This document shows positions 8,918 through 18,624 of a stretch of DNA of 64,000 nt, piece after piece (position 1 is the first letter of the stretch; every line of letters begins with the position of its first letter). The stretch covers positions 1 through 64,000 of the forward strand of contig JAEOSF010000015.1 of NCBI GenBank assembly GCA_016840515.1, read 5' to 3'. The notes below the pieces were generated by a model. That model saw nothing but the letters and a program-made list of their open reading frames with translations. It made no database searches and was not told the origin of the DNA. The DNA is from Candidatus Borrarchaeum yapensis. Its GTDB lineage: Archaea > Asgardarchaeota > Sifarchaeia > Borrarchaeales > Borrarchaeaceae. The position numbers and the translations under genes are program-made.

Positions 8918-9682
8918 ATGGTTGAATTCCGAAAGGTTCTATTCACTTCAGAGCATCAAGAAACTATCAAGATAGAATTGCCATATTATTCTGCCTTTAG
9001 GGACTTGCTAACAGTGCCTTGGTTGAGTTATTTTCCATTGGAACTCTACTCTTCGCGACCTAGAGCGATGGGACTAACTGATTTTGACATAGTAGTAATA
9101 GGGCATCCAAAAAAGCCATTTTCGATTGATAATATTATCAAATACATCAATTTTGTGGAAGATGGTGGCTGTCTTTGGATAATAAGTGGCAATGGTGGAG
9201 ATCTCAACTGGAATAATAATTTAAGTGAATTAGGGAAGCAATTCGGTATTATTTTTCAATCAGATAGAGTTATTGACCATCATAACAATGTTGGAAAGCC
9301 ATCATGGCCAACTATCACAGATATAATTGAAGATCAAGTCACTTTAGGCGTGAAACGCTTAATTTATCCTGTAGGCTGTAGCCTGTTAACTAGAACCAGA
9401 AGAATGAAAAATATTGCCTATTCAGATGATAACGCTTCAGTTGAAGCAATTAATAGAGATGCGAAAAAAAGGGAGTTTTCAGATAGGACTGGATTCTTTG
9501 GTAAAGATGACTGGATAGACATCGGTATTCCACATGTGCCAATTATAGCCACAACTACTGTCAAAAATGGGAAGATTGTAGCTATTGGAACACCTAACTT
9601 TTTCCATGATCAGGTGATACGCGCTGAGGACAATCATACACTAATTCTGAATCTTTTTGTTTGGATGATCTCAGATCTTTAG
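8918..9682 (+). CDS. GIFT/IFT52-like domain protein (GATase1-like fold)
   Basis: About 254 aa, starting at the ATG at 8918 after GGAAAAGGAGAAG. The pattern FDIVVIGHPKKPFS...FVEDGGCLWIISG.GGD...NNNLSELGKQFGI...SDRVID, then a 'GGCSL'-like PVGCSLLTR, resembles the GIFT domain of eukaryotic IFT52 and the related GATase1-like/DUF4350 domains of prokaryotes. No catalytic cysteine nucleophile is evident, so a binding role is likely. The adjacent glycogen-debranching enzyme, 50 bp downstream on the same strand, suggests a link to sugar-polymer metabolism. IFT52 kinship is by eye; a generic DUF4350 protein is the alternative. Confidence 0.6.
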   Translation: MVEFRKVLFTSEHQETIKIELPYYSAFRDLLTVPWLSYFPLELYSSRPRAMGLTDFDIVVIGHPKKPFSIDNIIKYINFVEDGGCLWIISGNGGDLNWNNNLSELGKQFGIIFQSDRVIDHHNNVGKPSWPTITDIIEDQVTLGVKRLIYPVGCSLLTRTRRMKNIAYSDDNASVEAINRDAKKREFSDRTGFFGKDDWIDIGIPHVPIIATTTVKNGKIVAIGTPNFFHDQVIRAEDNHTLILNLFVWMISDL

Positions 9683-9732
9683 ACTACCTTGAAGCATAGT
9701 TATTTATGCGAGAATAATTAGAGTAACGGATC

Positions 9733-11841
9733 ATGTTTGGAGTAGAGTTAAGATATGACCCTTCGCAATTTGATATGACCCCTTCGCAAATTGCTTCGTC
9801 TTTTGAATGGATTGTCCCCAATTTTATTGGCGGATACGCTTCATCTTCTATACTTGGTGCAAATACTAGAAAATATCATGGACTGCTTGTTGCGTCTATG
9901 AAACCCCCATTAAAAAGAACAGTGCTCTTAAATAAACTTGAGGAAGAAATAATTCAGTCTAACAGGGTTTTCAAACTCTCAACAAATTTTTACAAAGATA
10001 CAATATATCCTGAAGGTTACAAGCATCTTAAGAATTTTGTACTCGCCTATTTTCCTTGCAGTCTTTTTAGTAACAACAGAGTAACTGTCCAAAAACGTAT
10101 TAGCATGATACATCAAAAAAATGCTACAATCATTCAATACCGAATTGTGAATTTAGATGACGAAAAACTACGTTTTGTAGTTTATCCGTTGATAAATTCA
10201 CGATCCTTTCATCATATTACACGTTTAGATGAAATTAGCTGGCAATTTCAACAAGAAATAGAGGAAAATTATGTAAATATTGTTGCAACATACAAAGATG
10301 CCCCATATTTGTCTCTTTTCTCAGATTGGTGCAGTTATCAGGAAAGTAATTTGCCCGAAAAACAAAGATGGTACTCAAATCTAAAGTATCCCCTTGAAGA
10401 ACGCCGTGGCGAAGCTTTTCTTGAAGATAATTACTCTCCAGGAAGTTTTTCCATAGAAGTAGAACCTGCCTCATGGGAAACAGTACATATCATTGCTTTT
10501 GCTACAGATACTTTACAATCCGAAGCGACAGCTATGAAACAACTAAACATACAGAAAAACACAGACTGGGAGGCCTTACTCGAATTTGAGAAATATAAAA
10601 TAACAGAGGCACTAGATGAATTCTATAAATTACATGATGCTGCAGCTAAAACAGATTGGTTAAAATGGCTGATTAGAGCGGCAAGATCGTTTGTTGTAAA
10701 GAGGACGAATGGAAATACAATTATTGCAGGCTATCATTGGTTTTCAGATTGGGGGAGAGATACGTTTATTTCGCTACCTGGATTATTGCTTGTCACAGGA
10801 CGATATAAAGAAGCACAACTAATTCTATCTACGTTTGCCAAATATTGTAAAAATGGATTAATCCCAAATCGATTTTTAGATCTAGGAATTACTGTGACGT
10901 CAGGAGAGGAGTATAATACAGTCGATGGTACTTTGTGGTATATCTATGCAGTCTATCAATATTTGAAATACACAAATGATTTTAATTTTGTCAGAAATCA
11001 ACTCTGGCCAGTTTTAAAGAGATGCATAAATGCCCATATTAACGGAACCGATTTTAATATTAAAATGGACGAAACTGATGGACTTCTTTCACATGGACCC
11101 CAATTGACATGGATGGATGCAAGAATTGACGACTGGAACGTTACGCCTCGTGAAGGCAAAGCTGTTGAAATTCAGGCGCTTTGGTATAATGTTCTACAAA
11201 TAATGAAGAATTTAGCTCGCAGGTTTGAAGATAATATATCATTAGCTAATTATACTGCCCTTTCGAATCAAGTAAAGAATAGCTTTGAGAAGACTTTTTG
11301 GAACGAACAAGTTAATTGTCTCTACGATGTAGTAAATAAAGATGAAAAGGATGCCTCTATTCGACCAAACCAACTATTTGTAATTTCTATGGACTTCCCA
11401 CTTTTAGACTATCAGAGACAAAAACTTATCCTTGATAAGGTATGGGAAAAACTACTTACCCCATATGGTTTAAGAAGCCTTTCTCCAGAAGATCCAAGAT
11501 ATGTGTCAGCATATGAAGGCGATCGATGGAAAAGAGACTCCTCATATCATCAAGGTACAGTCTGGGGTTGGCTATTAGGGCCATTCATAACTTCCTTTGT
11601 CAAACTGAATAAATATAAACCACAATGGAGAAAATTTGCTTTAGAGGCATTTTTAGAGCCTTATGTTGTCCAAGTAAGACATTCCGGACTTGGTAGCATC
11701 AGTGAAATCTTTGACGGAGATTATCCCCATTCTGCACGAGGTTGTATTTCTCAGGCCTGGAGTGTCGCGGAACCTCTTAGGGCATATGTTGAAGATATCC
11801 TATATAAACGACCACCACAAGAAAAAAGTATAGTAGGCTAA
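9733..11841 (+). CDS. Glycogen-debranching enzyme (amylo-alpha-1,6-glucosidase type)
   Basis: A 702-aa protein with the archaeal two-domain layout. The N-terminal beta-domain (about 20-280) begins with EWIVPNFIGGYASSSILGANTRKYHGLL, the usual signature (shown here in pieces: EWIVPN, GGYASS, TRKYHGLL). The C-terminal (alpha/alpha)6-barrel (about 310-690) carries HWFSDWGRDTFISLPGLLL, TWMDARIDDW, and the EIFDGDYPHSARGCISQAWSVAE end typical of GDE_C/GH133 enzymes. It hydrolyses alpha-1,6 branches of glycogen-like polymers. It follows the GIFT-like gene closely, probably in one transcript. Confidence 0.9.
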   Translation: MFGVELRYDPSQFDMTPSQIASSFEWIVPNFIGGYASSSILGANTRKYHGLLVASMKPPLKRTVLLNKLEEEIIQSNRVFKLSTNFYKDTIYPEGYKHLKNFVLAYFPCSLFSNNRVTVQKRISMIHQKNATIIQYRIVNLDDEKLRFVVYPLINSRSFHHITRLDEISWQFQQEIEENYVNIVATYKDAPYLSLFSDWCSYQESNLPEKQRWYSNLKYPLEERRGEAFLEDNYSPGSFSIEVEPASWETVHIIAFATDTLQSEATAMKQLNIQKNTDWEALLEFEKYKITEALDEFYKLHDAAAKTDWLKWLIRAARSFVVKRTNGNTIIAGYHWFSDWGRDTFISLPGLLLVTGRYKEAQLILSTFAKYCKNGLIPNRFLDLGITVTSGEEYNTVDGTLWYIYAVYQYLKYTNDFNFVRNQLWPVLKRCINAHINGTDFNIKMDETDGLLSHGPQLTWMDARIDDWNVTPREGKAVEIQALWYNVLQIMKNLARRFEDNISLANYTALSNQVKNSFEKTFWNEQVNCLYDVVNKDEKDASIRPNQLFVISMDFPLLDYQRQKLILDKVWEKLLTPYGLRSLSPEDPRYVSAYEGDRWKRDSSYHQGTVWGWLLGPFITSFVKLNKYKPQWRKFALEAFLEPYVVQVRHSGLGSISEIFDGDYPHSARGCISQAWSVAEPLRAYVEDILYKRPPQEKSIVG

Positions 11842-11874
11842 CAATGAACTTTTGTTAAGACCAGTAACTGACAA

Positions 11875-12450
11875 CTAACACAATTTCTTTCCACAGAACC
11901 TACAGTATCGGATAACAGGGTGCGATGGTGAATAGTCGCTTTGCTGCATAAAGTAATTAGAGTTGTTTTCAACGCAACTATACTCAGGTACGATATTGCT
12001 GACAGGTGACATTTGGTAACTCTCATGGCTTATCGTTTGATGATTCGTGACCTCTGGTAAGAATGCAGAAATTAATAATAATATTCCTGCAATCAAGCAA
12101 ATAATTGCACCAATTCCTATTGCTTCTGGGAAATACCAAAATACCAAAAGCGCTATTACGCCTCCTGCGTTGTAGATGTTTAGCAATCCTCCGATAGCCA
12201 AAGGTATCCTTAATCTCTTGATTATACCAAATAATGCCAGAAAACTGCCAAATACTGAGAATATTCCAATACCAAACAGACCGATGAACTCCCAGCCATA
12301 GTAATAGTAATAATAATAGTCGTAATAAAATACACTCATCCAGGGCAAAAAAACTCCAATCATGTTGAAGAAAAGACCAAAATATTTTGTTAAAGTGCTA
12401 AAATTTACATTAATCTTAATTTCAGCGTATGTTATTTTAAAACCTCCCAA
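11875..12450 (-). CDS. Four-segment membrane protein with C-terminal zinc ribbon half
   Basis: A 191-aa protein with about four membrane segments between residues 25 and 130, an odd tyrosine run (YYDYYYYYYYG) in the first loop, and a C-terminal YCRFCGKKLC zinc-binding knuckle. Such small membrane proteins with a terminal 'CxxCG' tail are common in Asgard and other archaea and have no known function. The start at 12450 is tentative; MIGVFLPWM about 29 codons in is the main alternative. Confidence 0.6.
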   Translation of the reverse strand: MGGFKITYAEIKINVNFSTLTKYFGLFFNMIGVFLPWMSVFYYDYYYYYYYGWEFIGLFGIGIFSVFGSFLALFGIIKRLRIPLAIGGLLNIYNAGGVIALLVFWYFPEAIGIGAIICLIAGILLLISAFLPEVTNHQTISHESYQMSPVSNIVPEYSCVENNSNYFMQQSDYSPSHPVIRYCRFCGKKLC

Positions 12451-12781
12451 GTATTCTAAGATAAAAAGAAGATATTCGGTATTATCTCACTTTTCGTGTA
12501 GTTTGACACAACAAAAAAGAAACATCATTATTTTCTGAAACACTGTTATTGTTTCTGAAATTGTTCATTTTTTGGAAGTTGAAAAGGAGATGATTTTAAC
12601 TAAATGCTCTGCGATTAGTACTAAGTAATTTCTTGACAATACGGGCGTTCATTGGCTTTAACGGTTTTTATTTAATCGATAAAAAAAAGAGGAAAAGTGT
12701 AATTCATTACACCAATTTAATTTAGTACGGAACTATTGCAGAGAGAGAGGTTTACATTCTCTTTAGAAGTGTTATTAGGCC

Positions 12782-14359
12782 TCACATTACACTGAAACGC
12801 ATTGTAAGGAAGTCTTCTTCTTTTGTGAAGACGAAGAAGAGAATTAAGAGAATAGCTACTACAACGAAACCACCAAGTCCTAGTGCAAGACCAACTAAAG
12901 GCGTTAATCCTGTTGTAATGATTAAGAAGCCTACTCCGAAACTTGCTACGAGTATAACAGATGCCGCGATAGTAATTGCAAACAGTATTGAAATGTACCA
13001 ACCTGAATACCATCGGAAAAATACGCCCAATACTCCTGCAAATGAGAGAATACCGATAAGCAAAGCAAAGCTTGCCAACACAACAGCCCCAGAAACACCT
13101 GTTGTTGCCGCCAATAATACGAGGAGATAACCTCCAAGAACTAGGGCAAACCCTAACAAGATATTTAGCATCAGCATTAAAAGCGTCGAAATTGCTAGTA
13201 ATTGAGGCTTTTTTTCTACAAATTGTGTGTCTATGTCTTTTTTAGAAGAAAGTTTTTGACCGCATTTTTTACAAAAGTCATCCGTTATAGAATACTTTTC
13301 ATTGCAGGATTCACAAAACTTATACGAGACCATTTCAGAAGGCATCTTTTTAACTACTTTTAGGTTTTTCACGCAGTGCGGACAACTTTCTAACTCTGAG
13401 GGAAAATTTAGATCACATCTCTCACAACTAGAAAAGTCTTTGGCTATATCTAAACTGTTTTTCATGAGTTTAAATCCAATAACATACACTAAAATACCAA
13501 GAATTGCAAAGACTGCGATAGAAGCGATATCAAGTGCAAATCCGTCAGGTAACACGTCAAACAACACGCTTGATCCATTCCATGTAAGATGAAGCATAAC
13601 TGCCAGTATATAGTACATAAAAAACGTCTTTAGTGCCAAAAAGCGGGAGTCTACTTTTTGCCTTAAACGATCTGATTTTCCTAAACTGTATCCTGTCAGT
13701 ATCCCACCACCAATGTGAATAGGAGCACTACTCCGAAGAACTACTTGGAACCAATATTGAAAGAGACTTGTTACTCCAAAGGCGGGTAAATTAACAAAAA
13801 CATAGAGATAAGTTTCCAGTACAGTAAAAATTCCTCCTGTCATTATTCCGAAGAACACGCCTCTGTACTCGCTATATAGCATCCCTTTTCTTTCGCCTAA
13901 TCTAATCTCACCCGTCCCAGAAACACTACGTTCTTTTGACCAGTAGAACAACATATTAGGAAGTGCTTTTGTAAATTCTTCTACTAGGGGAGCGACCACC
14001 ACAACTGATAGTATCGTGAGCCACAATTCGGGGGCAACTATACTGCCAATGAGTAGAATTCCTACAATAGCATTAAGCGCTCCAAGCTGGTTGAGTATTA
14101 AAGCCGTGAATATGATAAAAACGCCTCCATATCCTACGAGGAACATTAACTTAAGTGGGATATGAAACGGTTTCACCCTTAGATAGCCATAGAAAAACCA
14201 CGCCAATGCAAAGACAATAGGGCCAAAAACCAAAAATGCAAGAAGATATGCCTCATAGAAGAATGTGAAAGCCATAAGTCCTACGAAAACTAATAGAAAT
14301 GTAAAAGGAATACCTCTGTTTATTAACTGGTTTTGACCTTTTAGATCATTTAATTGCAT
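12782..14359 (-). CDS. PrsW-like intramembrane protease with zinc ribbons
   Basis: A 525-aa protein. The N-terminal half is a polytopic PrsW-type domain with the signature PLVEEFTKALPNMLFYW (EExxK), then GIMTGGIFTVLETYLY and HLTWNG, the expected metal/active-site elements. The middle carries two CxxC pairs per zinc ribbon: CERCDLN...CPHC and CESCNEKY...CKKCGQKL (about 325-375). The C-terminal half has four to five further membrane segments. PrsW family members cleave membrane-bound regulators in bacteria; here the target is unknown. It is the first of a minus-strand series with the gelsolin-domain gene upstream. Confidence 0.82.
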   Translation of the reverse strand: MQLNDLKGQNQLINRGIPFTFLLVFVGLMAFTFFYEAYLLAFLVFGPIVFALAWFFYGYLRVKPFHIPLKLMFLVGYGGVFIIFTALILNQLGALNAIVGILLIGSIVAPELWLTILSVVVVAPLVEEFTKALPNMLFYWSKERSVSGTGEIRLGERKGMLYSEYRGVFFGIMTGGIFTVLETYLYVFVNLPAFGVTSLFQYWFQVVLRSSAPIHIGGGILTGYSLGKSDRLRQKVDSRFLALKTFFMYYILAVMLHLTWNGSSVLFDVLPDGFALDIASIAVFAILGILVYVIGFKLMKNSLDIAKDFSSCERCDLNFPSELESCPHCVKNLKVVKKMPSEMVSYKFCESCNEKYSITDDFCKKCGQKLSSKKDIDTQFVEKKPQLLAISTLLMLMLNILLGFALVLGGYLLVLLAATTGVSGAVVLASFALLIGILSFAGVLGVFFRWYSGWYISILFAITIAASVILVASFGVGFLIITTGLTPLVGLALGLGGFVVVAILLILFFVFTKEEDFLTMRFSVM

Positions 14360-14432
14360 GGTGAACCCTCACATCTGACAAAATGGCAAATAGAAATAGG
14401 ATCGTGATATTAATTAAAAGGTAAGAAGCGCT

Positions 14433-15398
14433 TTATCTACTTAAAGATATTTTTTGTAGCATTTCTAAATAATCAGTTAATTCTTCAAAAAAGCTCTCTT
14501 CTTCTTCTTTTTCATCAAAAATGGCCTCTAGGACGTTAATAGCCGTATTTTGTGTTTGAGTCTTTAATTTACACAATTGTACGCCCTCTTGACTAACTCG
14601 AAAGAGGTCATGTGCTTTAGTTCTACTTGTAATTGGTTCAACTCGATAAATTTGCCTTAAAGTATACGAAATAATTAATGATGCTAAATCGCGTACTTTT
14701 TCGGGATCTATAGATGGTAGAGTGACCTTAGATGGTTCTTCACTTTTCGACTCAATCGTATTTGTCACGGGTTGAACAGATGTATCGGTCTGAACGTTAC
14801 TAATGACTTCTTTAATTTCTTCTGCCGGAGGAGTTATTTCATTGAGTTGAACTGGAGGCGCCGAAGATTCTTCAACTACCTTCTTAGGTTGAACGAGTGG
14901 CGTAAAGTTTTCATCTGGTACATCCTCAAGTTGAACGAGTGGCGTAAAGTTTTCATCTGGTACATCCTCAAGTTGAACGGGCGGCGATGAAGGTTCTTCT
15001 GGTACCCCACCAGCAGATTCAAAGACTTTTGAAAATTCTGAAGTTTCTTCGCCTTCACCTATTGGAGACATAGTACGAAATTTTGGACCTACTACACTTC
15101 GTAGTGCTCTGGCTGCTCTTGCACCAACAAATTTATCTTTTGGACCTACATCTTTTCCATGCCATATCCAAATTGCACGAGCAACAATATCTACAATCAA
15201 AACTACAGATACTGAATTCAAATTTTCTTGTTTAACAACAGCTTCTGTTAAACTACCATCCTCTGGTTGGACAACATACATTCTCGATTTTTGTTCAGTA
15301 ATGAGATTCTCCCATCTACTAGTCCAATCTGCAAACATTGTTTTTCCCAGCATTAGCTTAAAATTCGAAATGGTAAGTCCTAATGAAAAATTTTTCAA
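14433..15398 (-). CDS. Gelsolin-like domain protein with proline-rich linker
   Basis: A 321-aa protein. The N-terminal ~130 residues have a gelsolin/villin-like pattern: RMYVVQPEDGSLTE, SVVLIVDIVARAIWIWHGKD, VGARAARALRS, IGEGEETSEF. A low-complexity linker rich in P, E and V follows, including two identical 14-residue units (VPDENFTPLVQLED). The C-terminal ~100 residues are helical. Gelsolin-like proteins of Asgard archaea bind actin; here this is inferred from the domain alone. The N-terminal extension before RMYVV is less sure, so an internal start is possible. The gene next to it encodes a PrsW-like protease. Confidence 0.72.
   Translation of the reverse strand: MKNFSLGLTISNFKLMLGKTMFADWTSRWENLITEQKSRMYVVQPEDGSLTEAVVKQENLNSVSVVLIVDIVARAIWIWHGKDVGPKDKFVGARAARALRSVVGPKFRTMSPIGEGEETSEFSKVFESAGGVPEEPSSPPVQLEDVPDENFTPLVQLEDVPDENFTPLVQPKKVVEESSAPPVQLNEITPPAEEIKEVISNVQTDTSVQPVTNTIESKSEEPSKVTLPSIDPEKVRDLASLIISYTLRQIYRVEPITSRTKAHDLFRVSQEGVQLCKLKTQTQNTAINVLEAIFDEKEEEESFFEELTDYLEMLQKISLSR
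14889..14972. repeat. Two identical 42-bp tandem repeats inside the gelsolin-protein gene
   Basis: Units 14889-14930 and 14931-14972 are identical and encode a 14-residue proline-containing unit in the linker. A third, partial unit starts at 14973. Perfect identity points to recent slippage or duplication. Confidence 0.9.
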
Positions 15399-15469
15399 AC
15401 CTAATGAAAAGTCTTTTGGTGAAAATCTTAAACTAAATTTAGAATAGCGAGCCTTTTTCTTTTGATGGT

Positions 15470-16540
15470 CTAAATTAGTGGAATTATGTAGTCTTTAGAA
15501 TGTGCATCTATTGAGCCAATTAAAACTCTGAATGCTTCTTTATTTCTGTAAATCACTTTTTCTAGTTTCCCAAAAGCGAAAATGTATTCGTTTTTTTCCG
15601 CGAGGTCACAATACAACCCCTCATATGAAACAAGTTCTTCAACAGTGGTGTCGACTTCTAAAGTCTTTGAGCCTTCTAGTATTTCTACATTAGAAAGTTT
15701 ATATTTGCATGGAAGATATATCGCCTCTGAATTGTCTGTTATTTGTGCTTTAATCTTAACTAATCCATATGGTTCGTATTTTGCGTCCCCGTATTGCTCA
15801 TAAATTTCTTCTTTGGTTCTAATAGGATGAATAGAATAGCGGGTGTGCTCAAATGTGCCAATATTCCATCTTCTAAGGAAGATTTTTTCTAATTCATTCG
15901 CATCTAATGGAAGTACTTGTGCTCTTGATTCGCACCAGTTTTTCAAAAACTCAGTTGACATTTTTGAAAAAGGGTCATCATCTTTTGTTAATTCTAGCAA
16001 TGTATTTTTTACCTTATAGGCATTTGATCCATATACAGTGATATCAATATCAGAAAAGGCAGGATTATGAATATCAAGAAGAATGGAACCAATAATTCCA
16101 AAGGATGTTAAAGGGACACCACTTCGGCGAGATAACTGCTTGGTTAGATTCACTGCCTTTTTTTGGAGAATGTCTAAAGAGTTCATCTTTAATAAACTCT
16201 GGAGTTTTTCCTCGGGAATATAATATCTATCAATCTTGTCATAAGGAACAGTAGACATCTCAATCTGATTTACTGGACAGAAAAAGAGATATTCGGGATA
16301 TTCTTGCCGTAAAAAACCAAATGTATCCCCAACGGTTGTTGCAGAATAATATGGAAGCACTCTTTCAAGAGGCGTTGTTCCGTCCTTCCATTTCCCAGAA
16401 GTTGGACTGGGAATATACTTAAGGTAAGCGATAATACGATTTGGTGGATGTGTATAGCCTACAACTACCCAAAAGAAACCTTCTTTTGTCCGAATAAAAT
16501 CTCTGTCAGCAAAATAGCCCCGATTTGAAAATAAGTTCAT
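15470..16540 (-). CDS. Predicted nucleotidyltransferase (COG2413-like), copy 1
   Basis: A 356-aa protein with the minimal nucleotidyltransferase signature GIIGSILLDIHNPAFSDIDITVYG near 160-185 (GS, then DID). The N-terminus (FWVVVGYTHPPNRIIAYLKYIP) and C-terminus (ALILTNPYG-like beta-rich part) match its upstream neighbour in plan. This fits the archaeal COG2413 family, which has no established substrate. It overlaps the preceding gene by 4 bp (ATGA), so the two are translationally coupled. Confidence 0.72.
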   Translation of the reverse strand: MNLFSNRGYFADRDFIRTKEGFFWVVVGYTHPPNRIIAYLKYIPSPTSGKWKDGTTPLERVLPYYSATTVGDTFGFLRQEYPEYLFFCPVNQIEMSTVPYDKIDRYYIPEEKLQSLLKMNSLDILQKKAVNLTKQLSRRSGVPLTSFGIIGSILLDIHNPAFSDIDITVYGSNAYKVKNTLLELTKDDDPFSKMSTEFLKNWCESRAQVLPLDANELEKIFLRRWNIGTFEHTRYSIHPIRTKEEIYEQYGDAKYEPYGLVKIKAQITDNSEAIYLPCKYKLSNVEILEGSKTLEVDTTVEELVSYEGLYCDLAEKNEYIFAFGKLEKVIYRNKEAFRVLIGSIDAHSKDYIIPLI

Positions 16541-17592
16541 GAAATTACACCGACAGGTTTGGGCTTAGGTTCAAAGAACTTAATCGGCATGAAATAATCA
16601 TTCCGATGTTCTCCAAGTACCATTTGATACCATTCAGATCCATCTTTTCTTATTACTTTTTCAATTTTCCCACAGGCAACAATTATCTCTCCTTTTTGTG
16701 CCTGTTCACAAAATCGTCCTCTAAATGAAATTATCTGGCGAATATCTTTTACTTGGACGCCCTCAATAGTTTTTGCGTCTTCTAATAAGTATTTACATGG
16801 CGTGAAGATAGCTTCAGAATCATCAGCGACTCTACCTTTCACCACGGCAAAGCCAACTTTTTTATAGTGATAATCTTCGTATTTCTCATCTATTTCAGAA
16901 GGAGTTTTTACAAAGCGCATAAAAAACTCTCGATTGTTGTACATACCTGAAATATGTTTTCTCTTTTCTAGCTGTACAAAAGTTGAAAAAGCCGACTCTG
17001 TTTGTTGATTTCTGAAAAAGTGGAGATCCTGCAACTCATCAATTGTCATAGGACGCACATTATGTTTTCTTTCATCCATTAGCTCAGTTAAACACTTATG
17101 AACTTTATAGGAAGCATCCATACCATAAACTACGATATCCATATCAGATTTTCGTGTATGTAATCCGACCATTAAAGAACCAGAAATCCCAATTGAGTTA
17201 TCAACAACTCCCTCATCAAGAATCTTAACAAAAGAAATACCTTCTTTTTCTTGATCTGAGAGTTTGGGTTGATTTAAAAGACGTTGTACAGTCTCTGTGG
17301 GGTTATATATTTTCTTTATGTCCTTATAATGGACACCTTGAAGAATTTGCCCACTATATTCGTCTTGGAAGAGATAATAAGGATGATGTTTTTGTAAAAA
17401 CTCAAAGCGATCCCTAAGTTTGTAAACTTTCAAAAATCTCCTGCCATTTCTTACTCGTGTCCCATTTGAGGAGGGATAATATCTTAAAAACGCGATTATG
17501 CGATCATGAGGGTGTAAAATACCTTTAACGTCAAAAATCAAAGATTCTTTAGTTTCAACGAAATAACCTTCAATCGCTTTAATTAAGTTCAT
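16537..17592 (-). CDS. Predicted nucleotidyltransferase (COG2413-like), copy 2
   Basis: A 351-aa paralogue of the gene that follows it. Matching features: start MNLIKAIEGYFVETKESLIFDV, HPHDRIIAFLRYYPS, and the catalytic GISGSLMVGLHTRKSDMDIVVYG (GS...DMD). A GSLM-x-DMD pattern is the usual metal-binding signature of the superfamily. First gene of a two-gene unit with a 4-bp overlap. Whether it modifies a tRNA, a protein or a small molecule cannot be told. Confidence 0.72.
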   Translation of the reverse strand: MNLIKAIEGYFVETKESLIFDVKGILHPHDRIIAFLRYYPSSNGTRVRNGRRFLKVYKLRDRFEFLQKHHPYYLFQDEYSGQILQGVHYKDIKKIYNPTETVQRLLNQPKLSDQEKEGISFVKILDEGVVDNSIGISGSLMVGLHTRKSDMDIVVYGMDASYKVHKCLTELMDERKHNVRPMTIDELQDLHFFRNQQTESAFSTFVQLEKRKHISGMYNNREFFMRFVKTPSEIDEKYEDYHYKKVGFAVVKGRVADDSEAIFTPCKYLLEDAKTIEGVQVKDIRQIISFRGRFCEQAQKGEIIVACGKIEKVIRKDGSEWYQMVLGEHRNDYFMPIKFFEPKPKPVGVIS

Positions 17593-17629
17593 TTCCTATA
17601 TTTGCTCCTAAAAAGTAATGGGTAAGGAA

Positions 17630-18400
17630 CTAAGTTATCGATTGTTGCTCTGTAGCAAAACCGATCTCTTTGAGAGCCCGTATAACCACGACGCCTATTA
17701 TTGTAGTAGCGATAGCAATAATTATTCGTTCTATAGGATAGATAAAAGCGACAAGGATCCATATTTCTGCTGGTAAATACCCTCCAAAAAGAATTGGTGC
17801 ACTTATAGCTTGAACAAAAAAACTACCTGTAATTTGGTCGCTCATTGTGCTACTAAAAGCTATGAAAAATACCCATACCCAAGGGGTCTCACTCTCAAGT
17901 ATTTGTCTCCGAATTGGTGGTATAAGAACCGTTATAGTCAAGACACACAAAAGAATGAGATGAAGCCAAAGGAAAGTAAGAAACGAAGCAAAAGGTCTAT
18001 TTGGAGGAAAGAACAGAAAACCAAGTACTAGAGCGGCGTAAATAACACAGGCAAGATACGCTGAATAAGGATATAATCGTTTTTGCGCTAGTAAACCAGC
18101 AATGAATGCACCAACAACTCCTGGAATAAAACCGAGGCCAAGAAAAATTGCACTGGCTCCAGGGTTCAAAAAGCCACCAAGGATCCCGCCAATGAGTGCT
18201 GCTATCGGACCAAGGACTGGTCCCAAGATGATTCCAAAAAGCGGAACAGTGATAGCAGAAGCCGAGATCTGCCCAGCACCAAACGGAGTAATTATTGGAA
18301 AAATGGGAACAACGGATAGAATAATATGAAGTGCTGCAAGGATTGCAACAAGTGCCCAACTAAATGAATCTTTTGGAATAAGTCCTTGCGATCGTTTCAT
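17630..18400 (-). CDS. ECF-transporter S-component-like membrane protein
   Basis: About 256 aa with six to seven membrane segments. The pattern TPFGAGQISASAITVPLFGIILGPVLGPIAALIGGILGGFLNPG (parts: GAGQISAS, GPVLGPIAALIGG) looks like the substrate-binding S subunit of energy-coupling-factor vitamin transporters or related small-molecule importers. I chose ATG 18400 (MKRSQGLIP) because GGTGGA lies 8 bp upstream; a GTG at 18415 is the alternative. No ECF ATPase genes lie nearby, so the family call is tentative. Confidence 0.6.
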   Translation of the reverse strand: MKRSQGLIPKDSFSWALVAILAALHIILSVVPIFPIITPFGAGQISASAITVPLFGIILGPVLGPIAALIGGILGGFLNPGASAIFLGLGFIPGVVGAFIAGLLAQKRLYPYSAYLACVIYAALVLGFLFFPPNRPFASFLTFLWLHLILLCVLTITVLIPPIRRQILESETPWVWVFFIAFSSTMSDQITGSFFVQAISAPILFGGYLPAEIWILVAFIYPIERIIIAIATTIIGVVVIRALKEIGFATEQQSIT

Positions 18401-18624
18401 TGGTAATTCCACCAAAAATTTAAATAGCCTAATTTTATGTAATAATTAACACTACAAGTGTCCTAGGTAACACTTATGTTTCACTAAGAACACGAATATA
18501 GTCTCAATTTATCTATTTATAATCTTTATCTTTCGTTTGAGAAAAAAGGCGCCACATCACTCCAAAAACATATTAAGAACAACAGAATGCATCTTTTCGC
18601 TCTGTATTTGGAGGTAAATAGAAT

